Assembly (NCBI RefSeq): GCF_000403435.2
Contig: NZ_KE159709.1
Coordinates: 62,001-126,000 of the forward strand
Reading direction: 5' to 3'
Source: Oscillibacter sp. 1-3
GTDB lineage: Bacteria > Bacillota > Clostridia > Oscillospirales > Oscillospiraceae
DNA: 64,000 nt
The notes beneath the pieces were generated by a model, which made no database searches, was not told the origin of the DNA, and was given only the letters and a program-made list of their open reading frames with translations. Below, piece by piece: positions 52,372 through 59,795 of the stretch (positions are counted from its first letter, which is position 1; the number at the start of each line of letters is the position of its first letter). Position numbers and translations under genes: made by a program.

Positions 52372-53154
52372 ATGGCAAGACGCAGAAAAACCAACCGGCG
52401 GAGGAGAGGGAGATCCGGCTTCCTCTATAAGCTGTTGTCCGTTTTGGCCATGTGCGTCTGTCTGATTACGGCGCTGACGCTGTTTTTCCGGGTGGATACC
52501 ATCGTGGTCACAGGCGGAGTGCGCTACACGGAGCAGGAGCTGCAGGACGCCGCAGGGGTCAGGGCAGGGGCCAACCTGCTGCTGCTGAACAAGGGCAGGG
52601 TGGCCGCCAGCATGACGGGGAAGCTGCCCTATCTGAAAGAGATCAGCAGCATCAGCAAGAAGCTGCCGGACACTCTGGAGATCCATGTGGAGGAGTGCGG
52701 ACAGCCGTTGGCGGTGATCCAGGACGGCGCCGCCTGGCTCATCAGCCCCACCAGCTCCGGCCGGGGCAAGATCGTGGAGCAGGTGCCGGCGGCGGCCGCC
52801 GGCGAATACGGGGTGATCGACGGCTGCCAGCTGCTGGCCCCCTCGGTGGGGAGCGGCCCCGCCTTTTCCACGGAGTACGCCGTCCAGCAGAGCAGCCTTC
52901 TCAGCCTGCTGAACGCCCTGGAGGAGGCGGAGATGCTGGAGCAGGTGGAGGCCATCCACCTGGGAGATTCCAGTGAGATCACCATGGAGTACGGCGGACG
53001 CTTTACCGTGCGTCTGAGTTACAGCGCGGATTACGCCCGCAAGCTCACAAAGCTGCAGTGGAGTCTCACCGAGGGTATTATCCAGGACAACATGACCGGC
53101 ACCTTTGACATGCGGGGGGACAGCAAGGACTTCTTCCAGCCGGATCTACAGTAA
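52372..53154 (+). CDS. ftsQ: Cell division protein FtsQ/DivIB
   Basis: A 260-residue bitopic protein with a very basic cytoplasmic start (RRRKTNRRRRGR), a membrane helix at about 19-41, a POTRA domain (FRVDTIVVTGGVRYTEQELQDAAGV, near 38-62; PYLKEISSISKKLPDTLEIHVEE) and a beta domain. ATAGGAGATC precedes the ATG at 52372. Upstream in-frame codons inside murA are not used. It bridges FtsL/DivIC and the septal synthase. Confidence 0.9.
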   Translation: MARRRKTNRRRRGRSGFLYKLLSVLAMCVCLITALTLFFRVDTIVVTGGVRYTEQELQDAAGVRAGANLLLLNKGRVAASMTGKLPYLKEISSISKKLPDTLEIHVEECGQPLAVIQDGAAWLISPTSSGRGKIVEQVPAAAAGEYGVIDGCQLLAPSVGSGPAFSTEYAVQQSSLLSLLNALEEAEMLEQVEAIHLGDSSEITMEYGGRFTVRLSYSADYARKLTKLQWSLTEGIIQDNMTGTFDMRGDSKDFFQPDLQ

Positions 53155-53215
53155 AAAAATGGATGTTTTTTCCGTTTTCTTTTGGAAAAAACCGTCGAAA
53201 AGAGACGGAGGGGGC

Positions 53216-53244
53216 TTGACCGGAGCAAAAAAGTGTCATACAAT
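53216..53244 (+). promoter_or_regulatory. Promoter of ftsZ
   Basis: TTGACC (53216-53221) and TACAAT (53239-53244) are 17 bases apart, 87 bases before ftsZ, giving ftsZ its own transcription start inside the cluster. Confidence 0.7.
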
Positions 53245-53331
53245 AGATACTATATATTGGGATACTGGATATTGTGGAAAGCGCCGGGCATTTTCGCCCT
53301 TTTCTACAAATGATAGCAGGAGGCAGCACTT

Positions 53332-54435
53332 ATGGCATTTGGACTGGAAACGGGTTCCGATACCGTTGTCAACATCAAAGTAATCGGCGTTGGCGGCGGC
53401 GGCAACAACGTGGTCAACCGCATGGTCCGTTCCGGGACCAAGGGCGTGGAATTTGTGGCGGTGAATACGGATAAGCAGGCGCTGAACGTCTCCAGTGCCT
53501 CTGACAAGATCCAGATCGGCGAAAAGCTGACCCACGGCAAGGGCGCCGGCGCGGACCCTGAGATCGGCCGTAAGGCCGCCGAGGAGAGCCGCAACCAGAT
53601 CGCCAAGGCTCTGGAGGATACGGACATGGTGTTCATCGCCGCCGGCATGGGCGGCGGCACCGGCACCGGCGGCGCACCCATCGTGGCGGAGATCGCCAAG
53701 GAGATGGATATTCTCACCGTGGGCGTGGTCACCAAGCCCTTCGGCTTTGAGGGTCCCCGCCGGATGCGGGCTGCCGAGGCGGGCATCGCCGAGCTGGAGG
53801 GAAAGGTGGACTCTCTGGTCATCATTCCAAACGAGCGGCTGAAGTATGCGACAGACCAGAAGGTGACCTTCGCCAACGCCTTTGAGATTGCCGACGACGT
53901 GCTGCGCCAGGCGGTGCAGTCCATCTCCGACCTGATTCGGGACACCGGCTTCATCAACCTGGACTTTGCCGACGTCACAGCGATTATGAAAAACGCCGGC
54001 ATGGCCCACATGGGCGTGGGCCGGGCCGCCGGGAAAGGCAAGGCCGAGGAGGCCGCCAAGATGGCCATCTCCAGCCCCCTGCTGGAGACCTCCATCGAAG
54101 GCGCCAAGGGCGTACTGATTAACATCACCGGTTCCATGGACATCGGTCTGGAGGAGGTGGAGCAGGCCGCCAGCCTGGTGCGGGACGCGGTCCATCCCGA
54201 CGCCCTGACCATCTTCGGCGCCACGTTTGAAGAGACCATGGACGACGAGATCCGGGTCACTGTCATCGCAACCGGCTTTGATAAGGACGCCAAGCAGCTG
54301 CCCAAGGTGGCCCAGGAGGGGCAGACAGGCGGCGCTCCGGCTCCCGTGCCGCTGGGGGAGGAAGACGTGCCCAAGGCGGAGAAGGAGGATGACCCCTTCG
54401 ACGACATTTTCAAAATTTTCAACAAGCGCGATTAG
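53332..54435 (+). CDS. ftsZ: Cell division GTPase FtsZ
   Basis: This 367-residue tubulin-like GTPase assembles the Z-ring. The GTP-binding tubulin signature is GGGTGTG at 107-113. Also present: [15 protein letters not shown] (near 18-32), the T7 loop [12 protein letters not shown] (near 206-217) and a short C-terminal tail ending [14 protein letters not shown], which is the FtsA/SepF-binding peptide in modified form. AGCAGGAGGC precedes the ATG. Its stop directly abuts the second inverted-repeat element. Confidence 0.98.
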   Translation: MAFGLETGSDTVVNIKVIGVGGGGNNVVNRMVRSGTKGVEFVAVNTDKQALNVSSASDKIQIGEKLTHGKGAGADPEIGRKAAEESRNQIAKALEDTDMVFIAAGMGGGTGTGGAPIVAEIAKEMDILTVGVVTKPFGFEGPRRMRAAEAGIAELEGKVDSLVIIPNERLKYATDQKVTFANAFEIADDVLRQAVQSISDLIRDTGFINLDFADVTAIMKNAGMAHMGVGRAAGKGKAEEAAKMAISSPLLETSIEGAKGVLINITGSMDIGLEEVEQAASLVRDAVHPDALTIFGATFEETMDDEIRVTVIATGFDKDAKQLPKVAQEGQTGGAPAPVPLGEEDVPKAEKEDDPFDDIFKIFNKRD

Positions 54436-54600
54436 GCCTTGTTTGAAAAATGGCAGAACGCCTCGACGGCGGACCTCTTTTCGCCGCTGTGCTTTGACGT
54501 TCCCAGTCATACATAAAGTATGGCTGTGTTAAATTTCCTTGACGGGCAAAAAAATCTCTCGCCGCTGCACGTTCCGCCATTTATCAAACAGGACTTAAAT
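54436..54600 (+). repeat. Inverted-repeat element, copy B
   Basis: This roughly 165-base element begins immediately after the ftsZ stop and matches copy A (14577-14735) block by block, including GGCAAAAAAATCTCTCGCCGCT and CCATTTATCAAACA at the right. Its left end (CCTTGTTTGAAAAATGGCaGAACG) is the near-perfect inverted complement of its right end (CGTTCcGCCATTTATCAAACAGG). An internal hairpin (CAGTCATAC..GTATGGCTG, 54507-54530 region) is also present. Confidence 0.8.
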
Positions 54601-54619
54601 AAGATCTGAAAAATCCTGG

Positions 54620-54652
54620 AAAAACCCGCGGGCTTTTGCCTGCGGGTTTTCT
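54620..54652 (+). terminator. Terminator after ftsZ and the repeat
   Basis: AAAACCCGC and GCGGGTTTT arms (54621-54629 with 54642-54650) are followed by a short T-rich tail. It ends the division cluster. 54653-54802 shows no gene. Confidence 0.8.
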
Positions 54653-54802
54653 CGATTCCCTTGAAAATCGGACAAGGCAGACTGTGCCTTGGACGCGCTG
54701 CCGCTTTTTGCAAGGTGTGTTTTCGCGGCGGAGGCAAATCATAAGAGAGCCGCCGGCGAAAATCTGCTGGCGGATGTGATTTGTTTGAAAGGGGTGATCG
54801 CA

Positions 54803-55828
54803 TTGTATGAAGTACCAAAACACGCGAAGGGACTGCTGCGGGGCGGCGCGGCGTTCCTTCTGGCTCTGCTCCTCTGCGCCGGCGCGCCTGCGAAAGCGGC
54901 GGAGGTGAGCGGCGCTTTTTCAAATGAGTCCGCCCGGATGCTGGTGCCCGTGGGGCATACCGTGGGCATCAAGCTGTTTTCCCGGGGCGTGGTGGTGGTG
55001 AAGCTCACCGACGGCGGCACGCCTGCCAGGAACTGCGGGCTGCGCACCGGAGATGTGATTGTGGAGTGCGGCGGAGCCGCGGTGACCTCCACGGAGCAGT
55101 TCCAGTCCCTCCTCCAGGAGAGCGGAGGCACGGAGACGGACCTCCAGGTCCGCCGGAACGGCGGCAGCATGACCTTGTCCGTCGCTCCCACACAGAATGA
55201 TCAGGGCGTCTACTGCATCGGCGCCTGGATTCGGGACAGCATGGCGGGCATTGGCACGATGACATTTTATGATCCGGCCACCGGCGTCTTCGGCGCCCTG
55301 GGCCACGGTATCACCGACACGGACACAGCGCTGCTGATGCCCTTCTCTAACGGCTCCATTCTGCCCTCTACAGTGAAGGCCGTGAAAAAGGGAGAGGCCG
55401 GCGCCGCCGGAGAACTGCGGGGAGACTTTGACCTCACCCAGGATTTGGGCCAGCTGTACGCCAACACCAGCGCCGGCATTTTCGGTACTTTGGAGACTGA
55501 GGGCCTGAAAGACGACGGAGCTGTGCCTGTGGGGCAGCCAAAAACCGGACCTGCGGTAATCCGCTCCAATGTCCGGGGAGACCAGGTGGAGGAGTATGAG
55601 ATCGAAATTCTCAAGGTGGTCCCCGACGCCGGGGACGGACGGGATATGGTAATCTCCGTCACAGACACCGACCTCATCGCCGTCACCGGCGGCATTGTCC
55701 AGGGTATGAGCGGCAGCCCGATTCTCCAGGACGGAAAAATTGTGGGCGCCGTGACCCATGTCCTCTTGAATGAACCTAAGAAAGGTTATGGAATTTCCAT
55801 CGAAAATATGCTGAGCGCGGCGGGATAA
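54803..55828 (+). CDS. spoIVB: Stage IV sporulation protease SpoIVB (PDZ, peptidase S55)
   Basis: This 341-residue serine protease is secreted from the forespore to signal sigma-K activation in the mother cell. The TTG at 54803 follows AAAGGGGTG by about 8 bases. A signal/anchor helix (about 11-28) is followed by a PDZ domain (PARNCGLRTGDVIVECGG, near 74-92) and the S55 protease domain with H168 (GALGHGITD, with D172) and S303 (VQGMSGSPI). It is placed upstream of spo0A as in many clostridia, but separated here by a Nudix gene. Confidence 0.93.
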   Translation: MYEVPKHAKGLLRGGAAFLLALLLCAGAPAKAAEVSGAFSNESARMLVPVGHTVGIKLFSRGVVVVKLTDGGTPARNCGLRTGDVIVECGGAAVTSTEQFQSLLQESGGTETDLQVRRNGGSMTLSVAPTQNDQGVYCIGAWIRDSMAGIGTMTFYDPATGVFGALGHGITDTDTALLMPFSNGSILPSTVKAVKKGEAGAAGELRGDFDLTQDLGQLYANTSAGIFGTLETEGLKDDGAVPVGQPKTGPAVIRSNVRGDQVEEYEIEILKVVPDAGDGRDMVISVTDTDLIAVTGGIVQGMSGSPILQDGKIVGAVTHVLLNEPKKGYGISIENMLSAAG

Positions 55829-55858
55829 TTCCGATATATTAACAGTAATTATCAAAAT

Positions 55859-55905
55859 GGCGGCAGTTCCCCGGTGGTTTTCCAGGGAGCTGCCGCTTTT
55901 TCAGG
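55859..55905. terminator. Terminator between spoIVB and the Nudix gene
   Basis: GCGGCAG..TCCC pairs with GGGA..CTGCCGC with one G-U pair and is followed by TTTTTC on the plus strand. It serves spoIVB and probably the convergent Nudix gene. Confidence 0.8.
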
Positions 55906-56464
55906 AAAAGCCCGACAGCTTTGCGTTGAGCTTTCCGTAGATCCTCTCCCGAAACCAGGGCTCCGACGAGGCCGCGGCGGCCTCCGCCGGCGAAAACCAG
56001 CCCACGCGGCTGTTCTCGTCCGGCTTGCACCGCGTTGGCTCCGCCGGATCAGCCTCCAGCAGATAGGTGATATTGAGATGCAGGTGGCTGGAGATATACT
56101 GTCCGCTCTTCTCATGACCGTCTACGGCTAAAATTTCCAGCGAGTAGATGCGCTCCGAAACGGGCCGCACGCGCGCCAGGCCGCTTTCCTCCCGCACCTC
56201 CCGCAGGGCAACGGACAGCAGATCCCGCTCCCCGTCGGCGTGGCCGCCCAGCCAGGCCCAGGAGCCGTAGAGATTGTGATAGGCCATCAGCGCCTGCCGG
56301 CGGTCCGGGCTTACGACCCAGGCGGAGGCAGTGAAATGGGCGGAGCGATTTTCTCGGGTGTACAGGTCGCCGCCTGCGCACAGACGGCGCAGAAGCTCCT
56401 CCCGGTCCCGGGCCTCCTGTCCGTTCCAGGGGACGTACTGCTCCAGTTCGGTCAGAAGGTCCAT
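55901..56464 (-). CDS. Nudix hydrolase
   Basis: This 187-residue hydrolase acts on nucleoside-diphosphate-linked substrates. The Nudix box is complete: GGHADGERDLLSVALREVREESG (about 72-94), with the REVREESG core. The N-terminal part has WVVSPDRRQALMAYHN. It is transcribed against spoIVB and spo0A and interrupts their usual adjacency. Its start lacks a close ribosome site (AGAGAGG lies 14 bases upstream), so the start is less certain. Confidence 0.88.
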   Translation of the reverse strand: MDLLTELEQYVPWNGQEARDREELLRRLCAGGDLYTRENRSAHFTASAWVVSPDRRQALMAYHNLYGSWAWLGGHADGERDLLSVALREVREESGLARVRPVSERIYSLEILAVDGHEKSGQYISSHLHLNITYLLEADPAEPTRCKPDENSRVGWFSPAEAAAASSEPWFRERIYGKLNAKLSGFS

Positions 56465-56584
56465 GACGAAAACCAGCCTCTCTTCAAAAATTATAAAATC
56501 ATGGTACCATAGGGCGGAAGAGAAGTAAAGAGGGCGCGCGGGTCCTTTTCAAGATAAACGCCTCTGCCGTCCTGCGAAAACATA

Positions 56585-56613
56585 TTGGATGAAGCATAGA
56601 TCTGTGATAGAAT
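56585..56613 (+). promoter_or_regulatory. Promoter of the 88-aa gene
   Basis: TTGGAT (56585-56590) and TAGAAT (56608-56613, preceded by TGTG) are 17 bases apart. Confidence 0.55.
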
Positions 56614-56658
56614 TCAAAAGCAGCAGAGCGTTTCGGAGGGAATCGGAGGTGAGCGGCC

Positions 56659-56925
56659 ATGTTTCCGGAGCGGTTAGATGGTGCAAGAATTCTGTATTTT
56701 ACGCCTGAGGGTGAATACGGCAGAATGTATTATGAGACGGGCGGCATAGGCGCGGATTTTAAGTATCTGGACATCTGCCAATACCATGGCAGCGACAAAT
56801 TCTGCTTATTTTGCGGCAATGCGCGTAAAGAGGTGGAAACTGACAGCCTGTGGGATTCCATGGAAGCGTGTATGAGCGTGGCGGAATGCTTCTGGGGGAA
56901 AACTGTTTTGTGGTCTGAAAAGTGA
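56659..56925 (+). CDS. Hypothetical protein, 88 aa
   Basis: An 88-residue protein with GGAGGTGAG 6-7 bases before the ATG and its own promoter-like site. It has a tyrosine-rich N-terminal half (GRMYYETGG) and a CLFCG motif near 50, with an acidic C-terminal helix. No domain is recognised. Codon use is AT-richer than the surrounding genes. The frame continues open after the TGA for 81 codons, so it may be one half of a split gene. Confidence 0.6.
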   Translation: MFPERLDGARILYFTPEGEYGRMYYETGGIGADFKYLDICQYHGSDKFCLFCGNARKEVETDSLWDSMEACMSVAECFWGKTVLWSEK

Positions 56926-57171
56926 CGCCGAGTATTTATTTTCACAGCGTACTTACAGCGGCATTGTTACTCAAAAGCGGACGCAGGCCGGTTTTCAAAG
57001 GCGTACTTCCGATGCGGCGTTTATTCAGCGAAAAAAGTTGAAGAAGATTCGGGTTTGTGGTATTATTCAGTTGATAAAGCAGGGGAAGCGTGGATGTTAT
57101 CACAAAATGACAGGCCCTGTCGTGAGAAAGCTGTCGAATATTTCTTGGAATTTATTAACAGTAAGACTTGA
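56926..57171 (+). pseudogene. Decayed coding remnant before spo0A
   Basis: The frame of the 88-aa gene stays open past its TGA until a TGA at 57169-57171. Its second half reads as genuine protein (AYFRCGVYSAKK; GLWYYSVDKAGEAWML; CREKAVEYFLEFINS), with typical end-of-domain helix pattern. There is no start codon with a ribosome site. It looks like the C-terminal piece of a degraded gene; the family is not recognised. A TGTCGAA at 57132-57138 matches a Spo0A box and could regulate spo0A. Confidence 0.55.
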
Positions 57172-57268
57172 AAAATCTGTAAATTTATGCTAATTTATAG
57201 AAAAGGCGATTCAAACCTTCGAGAATCCGTCGCAATTCCAAAATTCTGGAAAAGGACAAGGGTAAATC
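57172..57268 (+). promoter_or_regulatory. spo0A: spo0A upstream region
   Basis: This AT-rich stretch holds a possible sigma-H-like site (AAAGGCGAT near 57204 and GAGAATC near 57221) and TTCGAGA, one mismatch from an inverted 0A box. A better 0A box (TGTCGAA) lies at 57132-57138. These are weak, pattern-only calls. Confidence 0.35.
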
Positions 57269-58033
57269 ATGGAAATCAGAAGAAATGTAATGCTGGCAGA
57301 CGCCAACGAGGAGTTCCGCACGATGCTGCGGGAAGAGATCGAGAAAAGCGAGAGCTTTGCGGTAGTGGGATCTACAGGAAACGGGACGGAGGCATTAGAG
57401 CTGGCGGCTGAACGCCGGCCGGACCTGCTGGTGATGGACGTGGTTCTGCCGGGGCAGGACGGTCTGTCCGTCCTGCGGCAGCTAAAGGCTGGCGAACCCA
57501 TGCCCAAGGTCATCCTGCTCTCGGCGTTCTGCGCTGACCAGGTGGTGGCAGAGGCCAGTGACCTGGGAGTCAGCTATTTCCTGCCCAAGCCCTGCGAGGT
57601 GAGCGCCCTGCTGGACCGGATGCGGGCAGTGTTTGCCCAGACCGCCCAGGCGGAGGACCACGCCTCGTCTCTGAAAAATATGGTGACTGCCGTAATCCAC
57701 GAAATCGGCGTGCCCGCCCATATCAAAGGCTACCAGTATCTGCGGGAGGCCATCATGATTACCGTAGAGGATATGGACGTCATCAACGCCGTGACCAAGG
57801 TGCTGTACCCGGCGGTGGCCAAGCGGTTTGCCACGACGCCCTCCCGGGTGGAGCGAGCCATCCGCCACGCCATTGAGGTGGCCTGGGACCGGGGCGACCT
57901 GGAGACGCTGCAAAAGTATTTTGGCTACACTGTCTCCAACGCCAAGGGCAAGCCCACCAACAGTGAGTTCATTGCCATGATCGCGGACAGGCTGGTGCTG
58001 GAGATGCGCAACAACGGCCGACTGTCCGGCTGA
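57269..58033 (+). CDS. spo0A: Sporulation master regulator Spo0A
   Basis: This 254-residue response regulator activates entry into sporulation. The receiver domain carries D57 ([13 protein letters not shown]), D11 and the conserved Lys in FLPKP (near 110). The effector domain from about 140 has the Spo0A_C signature: [19 protein letters not shown] (near 146-164), the recognition helix [18 protein letters not shown] (near 192-209) and [16 protein letters not shown] (near 229-244). It matches the expected length of about 265. A terminator follows. Confidence 0.97.
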   Translation: MEIRRNVMLADANEEFRTMLREEIEKSESFAVVGSTGNGTEALELAAERRPDLLVMDVVLPGQDGLSVLRQLKAGEPMPKVILLSAFCADQVVAEASDLGVSYFLPKPCEVSALLDRMRAVFAQTAQAEDHASSLKNMVTAVIHEIGVPAHIKGYQYLREAIMITVEDMDVINAVTKVLYPAVAKRFATTPSRVERAIRHAIEVAWDRGDLETLQKYFGYTVSNAKGKPTNSEFIAMIADRLVLEMRNNGRLSG

Positions 58034-58045
58034 GACCGAATAGAA

Positions 58046-58080
58046 TGGAGAGGGGAGAGGCGGCAGCCTCTCCCTCTTTG
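58046..58080 (+). terminator. Terminator after spo0A
   Basis: GAGAGGC and GCCTCTC arms around GGCA are followed by CCTCTTTGTC, immediately after the spo0A stop. Confidence 0.75.
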
Positions 58081-58850
58081 TCTGCCGAAAACGTCGGGCA
58101 GGCACTGTCAACGGCCGGTTGACAGACTGTGCTGGCTTGTTGATTGCCTGCCGGGGACGGAACGCCAGGGCCGCCCAGTGAATTGCGGCCCACCTGGATG
58201 GGGGGCTTCTGCCCCGCTCCGTGGTCCGATCCTCGGGACATTCTAGCGGTGTGGCTGGGCGGAATGGGGATGCTGCTTTGCCTGCGGCGCTGAGGGAACC
58301 GGATGTGAGAGCGATTTGCAGACGGATTTTTTGCTCCAAAGGATAAAGAGGGATTTTACCAGGAGAACAGTAAAGGCTTCTTAGTTAACAGACATTCAAA
58401 CAAGGCAATGACAGCTGACACAGGGGAATTAGGGCCGGCGTAAAAACACCGGTCTGTACATTTATTCCGGCGGAGTCTGTCAGTACTTGTTTCGTATTTT
58501 TCAAAATGACGTTTGCGGCCGTGCCGCCGGGCATTCCTGAAACACACAAGTGTTTCTGAAAAAAACCAGCTTCATCCGGCGGAACTCCCCGCCGGACGGT
58601 GTTTTTCAAGAAATTGGATAGGCGCTTAGCATATAGGGGGCATCTGGAGGCGTTTCGTTGCAGCTCTGTCCCCAGAGCGATCTTGAGTGAATACAAAAAG
58701 TTTAATACTGCTCATTTGATTGCGTATTGTAAAATGATTTGACCAGTCAGGGGTTGACCACAGACCGGAGCAGCGGAAAAATCAATGTCCGAAACGGGAG
58801 CGGGGAAACCGCTCTGCCTTTTTTCGCATATTTTATGGCAAATTGGGGGA
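58081..58850. other. Long gene-less region with several hairpins
   Basis: No convincing coding frame is found in about 770 bases; a minus-strand frame (58385-58696) has no ribosome site or recognisable family. Structured elements include: a nested hairpin at 58097-58152 (outer GGCAGGCA/TGCCTGCC, inner CTGTCAAC/GTTGACAG), GGGCCGC/GCGGCCC at 58168-58191, GGGGC-TTCT-GCCCC near 58202-58215, and CCGGCGG/CCGCCGG near 58576-58594 followed by TTTTT. A small RNA is possible but not identified. Confidence 0.5.
58795..58824 (+). terminator. Terminator ahead of the NagD-like gene
   Basis: GAGCGG/CCGCTC is followed by TGCCTTTTTT. No gene lies upstream of it, so it may end an unannotated short transcript. 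Confidence 0.7.
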
Positions 58851-58855
58851 ATCCT

Positions 58856-58884
58856 TTGACAAATTGAACGGAATGTGGGATACT
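58856..58884 (+). promoter_or_regulatory. Promoter of the NagD-like gene
   Basis: TTGACA (58856-58861) and GATACT (58879-58884) are 17 bases apart, 69 bases before the ATG. Confidence 0.7.
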
Positions 58885-58953
58885 CTAAGATAAGAAAGGC
58901 CGCGTCAAATCGGCGGATGCGCCCTGCGGCCTGGAACGGATAGGAGCTGCTCT

Positions 58954-59730
58954 ATGGATATATTGAAAAACAAACAAGGATTCATCTGCGATATGGACGG
59001 CGTGATCTACCACGGAAACCAGCTGCTGCCGGGGGTGAGGAAATTCGTTGAGTGGCTGGCTGAGGAGAATAAGAACTTCCTCTTTCTGACCAACTCCAGC
59101 CAGTACACCCCCAAGGAGCTCCAGCAGAAGCTGGCCCGCATGGGACTGGATGTGGACGAGACCCACTTTTACACCAGCGCCTTGGCCACGGCCTATTTCC
59201 TGGACAGCCAGTCGCCGGGATGCAGCGCCTATGTGGTGGGGGAGCACGGCATCACCAACGCCCTCTATGACAAGGGCATCACCTACAACGATGTAAATCC
59301 CGACTATGTCGTTATCGGAGAGTCCTCCGCCTATAACCTGGAGCAGATCACCAGGGCCATCCGCCTGGTGAACGCCGGGGCGAAGCTCATCGGCACAAAC
59401 TCCGACCTGACGGCTCCGGCGGAGGCGGGCATTGTGCCGGCCTGCCGGGCTCTGATCGCGCCCATCGAGCTGGCCACCGACAGGCAGGCCTACTTTGTGG
59501 GCAAGCCCAATCCCCTGATGATGCGGGCCGGCCTGCGGATGCTGGGCGTCCACTCCGAGAACGCGGTTATGATCGGCGACCGCATGGACACGGACATCAT
59601 CGCCGGTATTGAGTCGGGCCTTGACACTGTGCTGGTGCTCTCCGGCGTGTCCACCCGGGAGACCTGCGAGGAGTATCCCTACCGCCCCGACTTCATTTTG
59701 AAGGGCGTGGGGGAGATCCCCGGGAAGTGA
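58954..59730 (+). CDS. HAD-IIA family phosphatase (NagD-like)
   Basis: This 258-residue haloacid-dehalogenase phosphatase has motif I CDMDGVIYHG (near 9-18, with the nucleophile and acid Asp pair), motif II FLTNSSQ (near 45-51), motif III Lys in VGKPNPLMM (near 183-191), and motif IV MIGDRMDTDI (near 206-215). The large C2-type cap is typical of NagD. The family dephosphorylates small phosphorylated metabolites; the substrate here is unknown. It is a single-gene unit bounded by terminators. Confidence 0.92.
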   Translation: MDILKNKQGFICDMDGVIYHGNQLLPGVRKFVEWLAEENKNFLFLTNSSQYTPKELQQKLARMGLDVDETHFYTSALATAYFLDSQSPGCSAYVVGEHGITNALYDKGITYNDVNPDYVVIGESSAYNLEQITRAIRLVNAGAKLIGTNSDLTAPAEAGIVPACRALIAPIELATDRQAYFVGKPNPLMMRAGLRMLGVHSENAVMIGDRMDTDIIAGIESGLDTVLVLSGVSTRETCEEYPYRPDFILKGVGEIPGK

Positions 59731-59733
59731 GAA

Positions 59734-59770
59734 AAGCCCCGGAAAGCCGCCTTGCGGCTTTCCGGGGCTT
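59734..59770. terminator. Bidirectional terminator
   Basis: A 17-bp GC-rich stem (59734-59750 with 59754-59770) between the converging NagD-like gene and the chemoreceptor is followed by CTTTG on the plus strand. Confidence 0.85.
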
Positions 59771-59795
59771 CTTTGCGGTAAAATTCGCGGCTGGT

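Noticed and set aside
58385-58696. 103-codon minus-strand frame in the gene-less region
   Set aside because: No ribosome site, no recognisable family, and it crosses hairpins; treated as non-coding.
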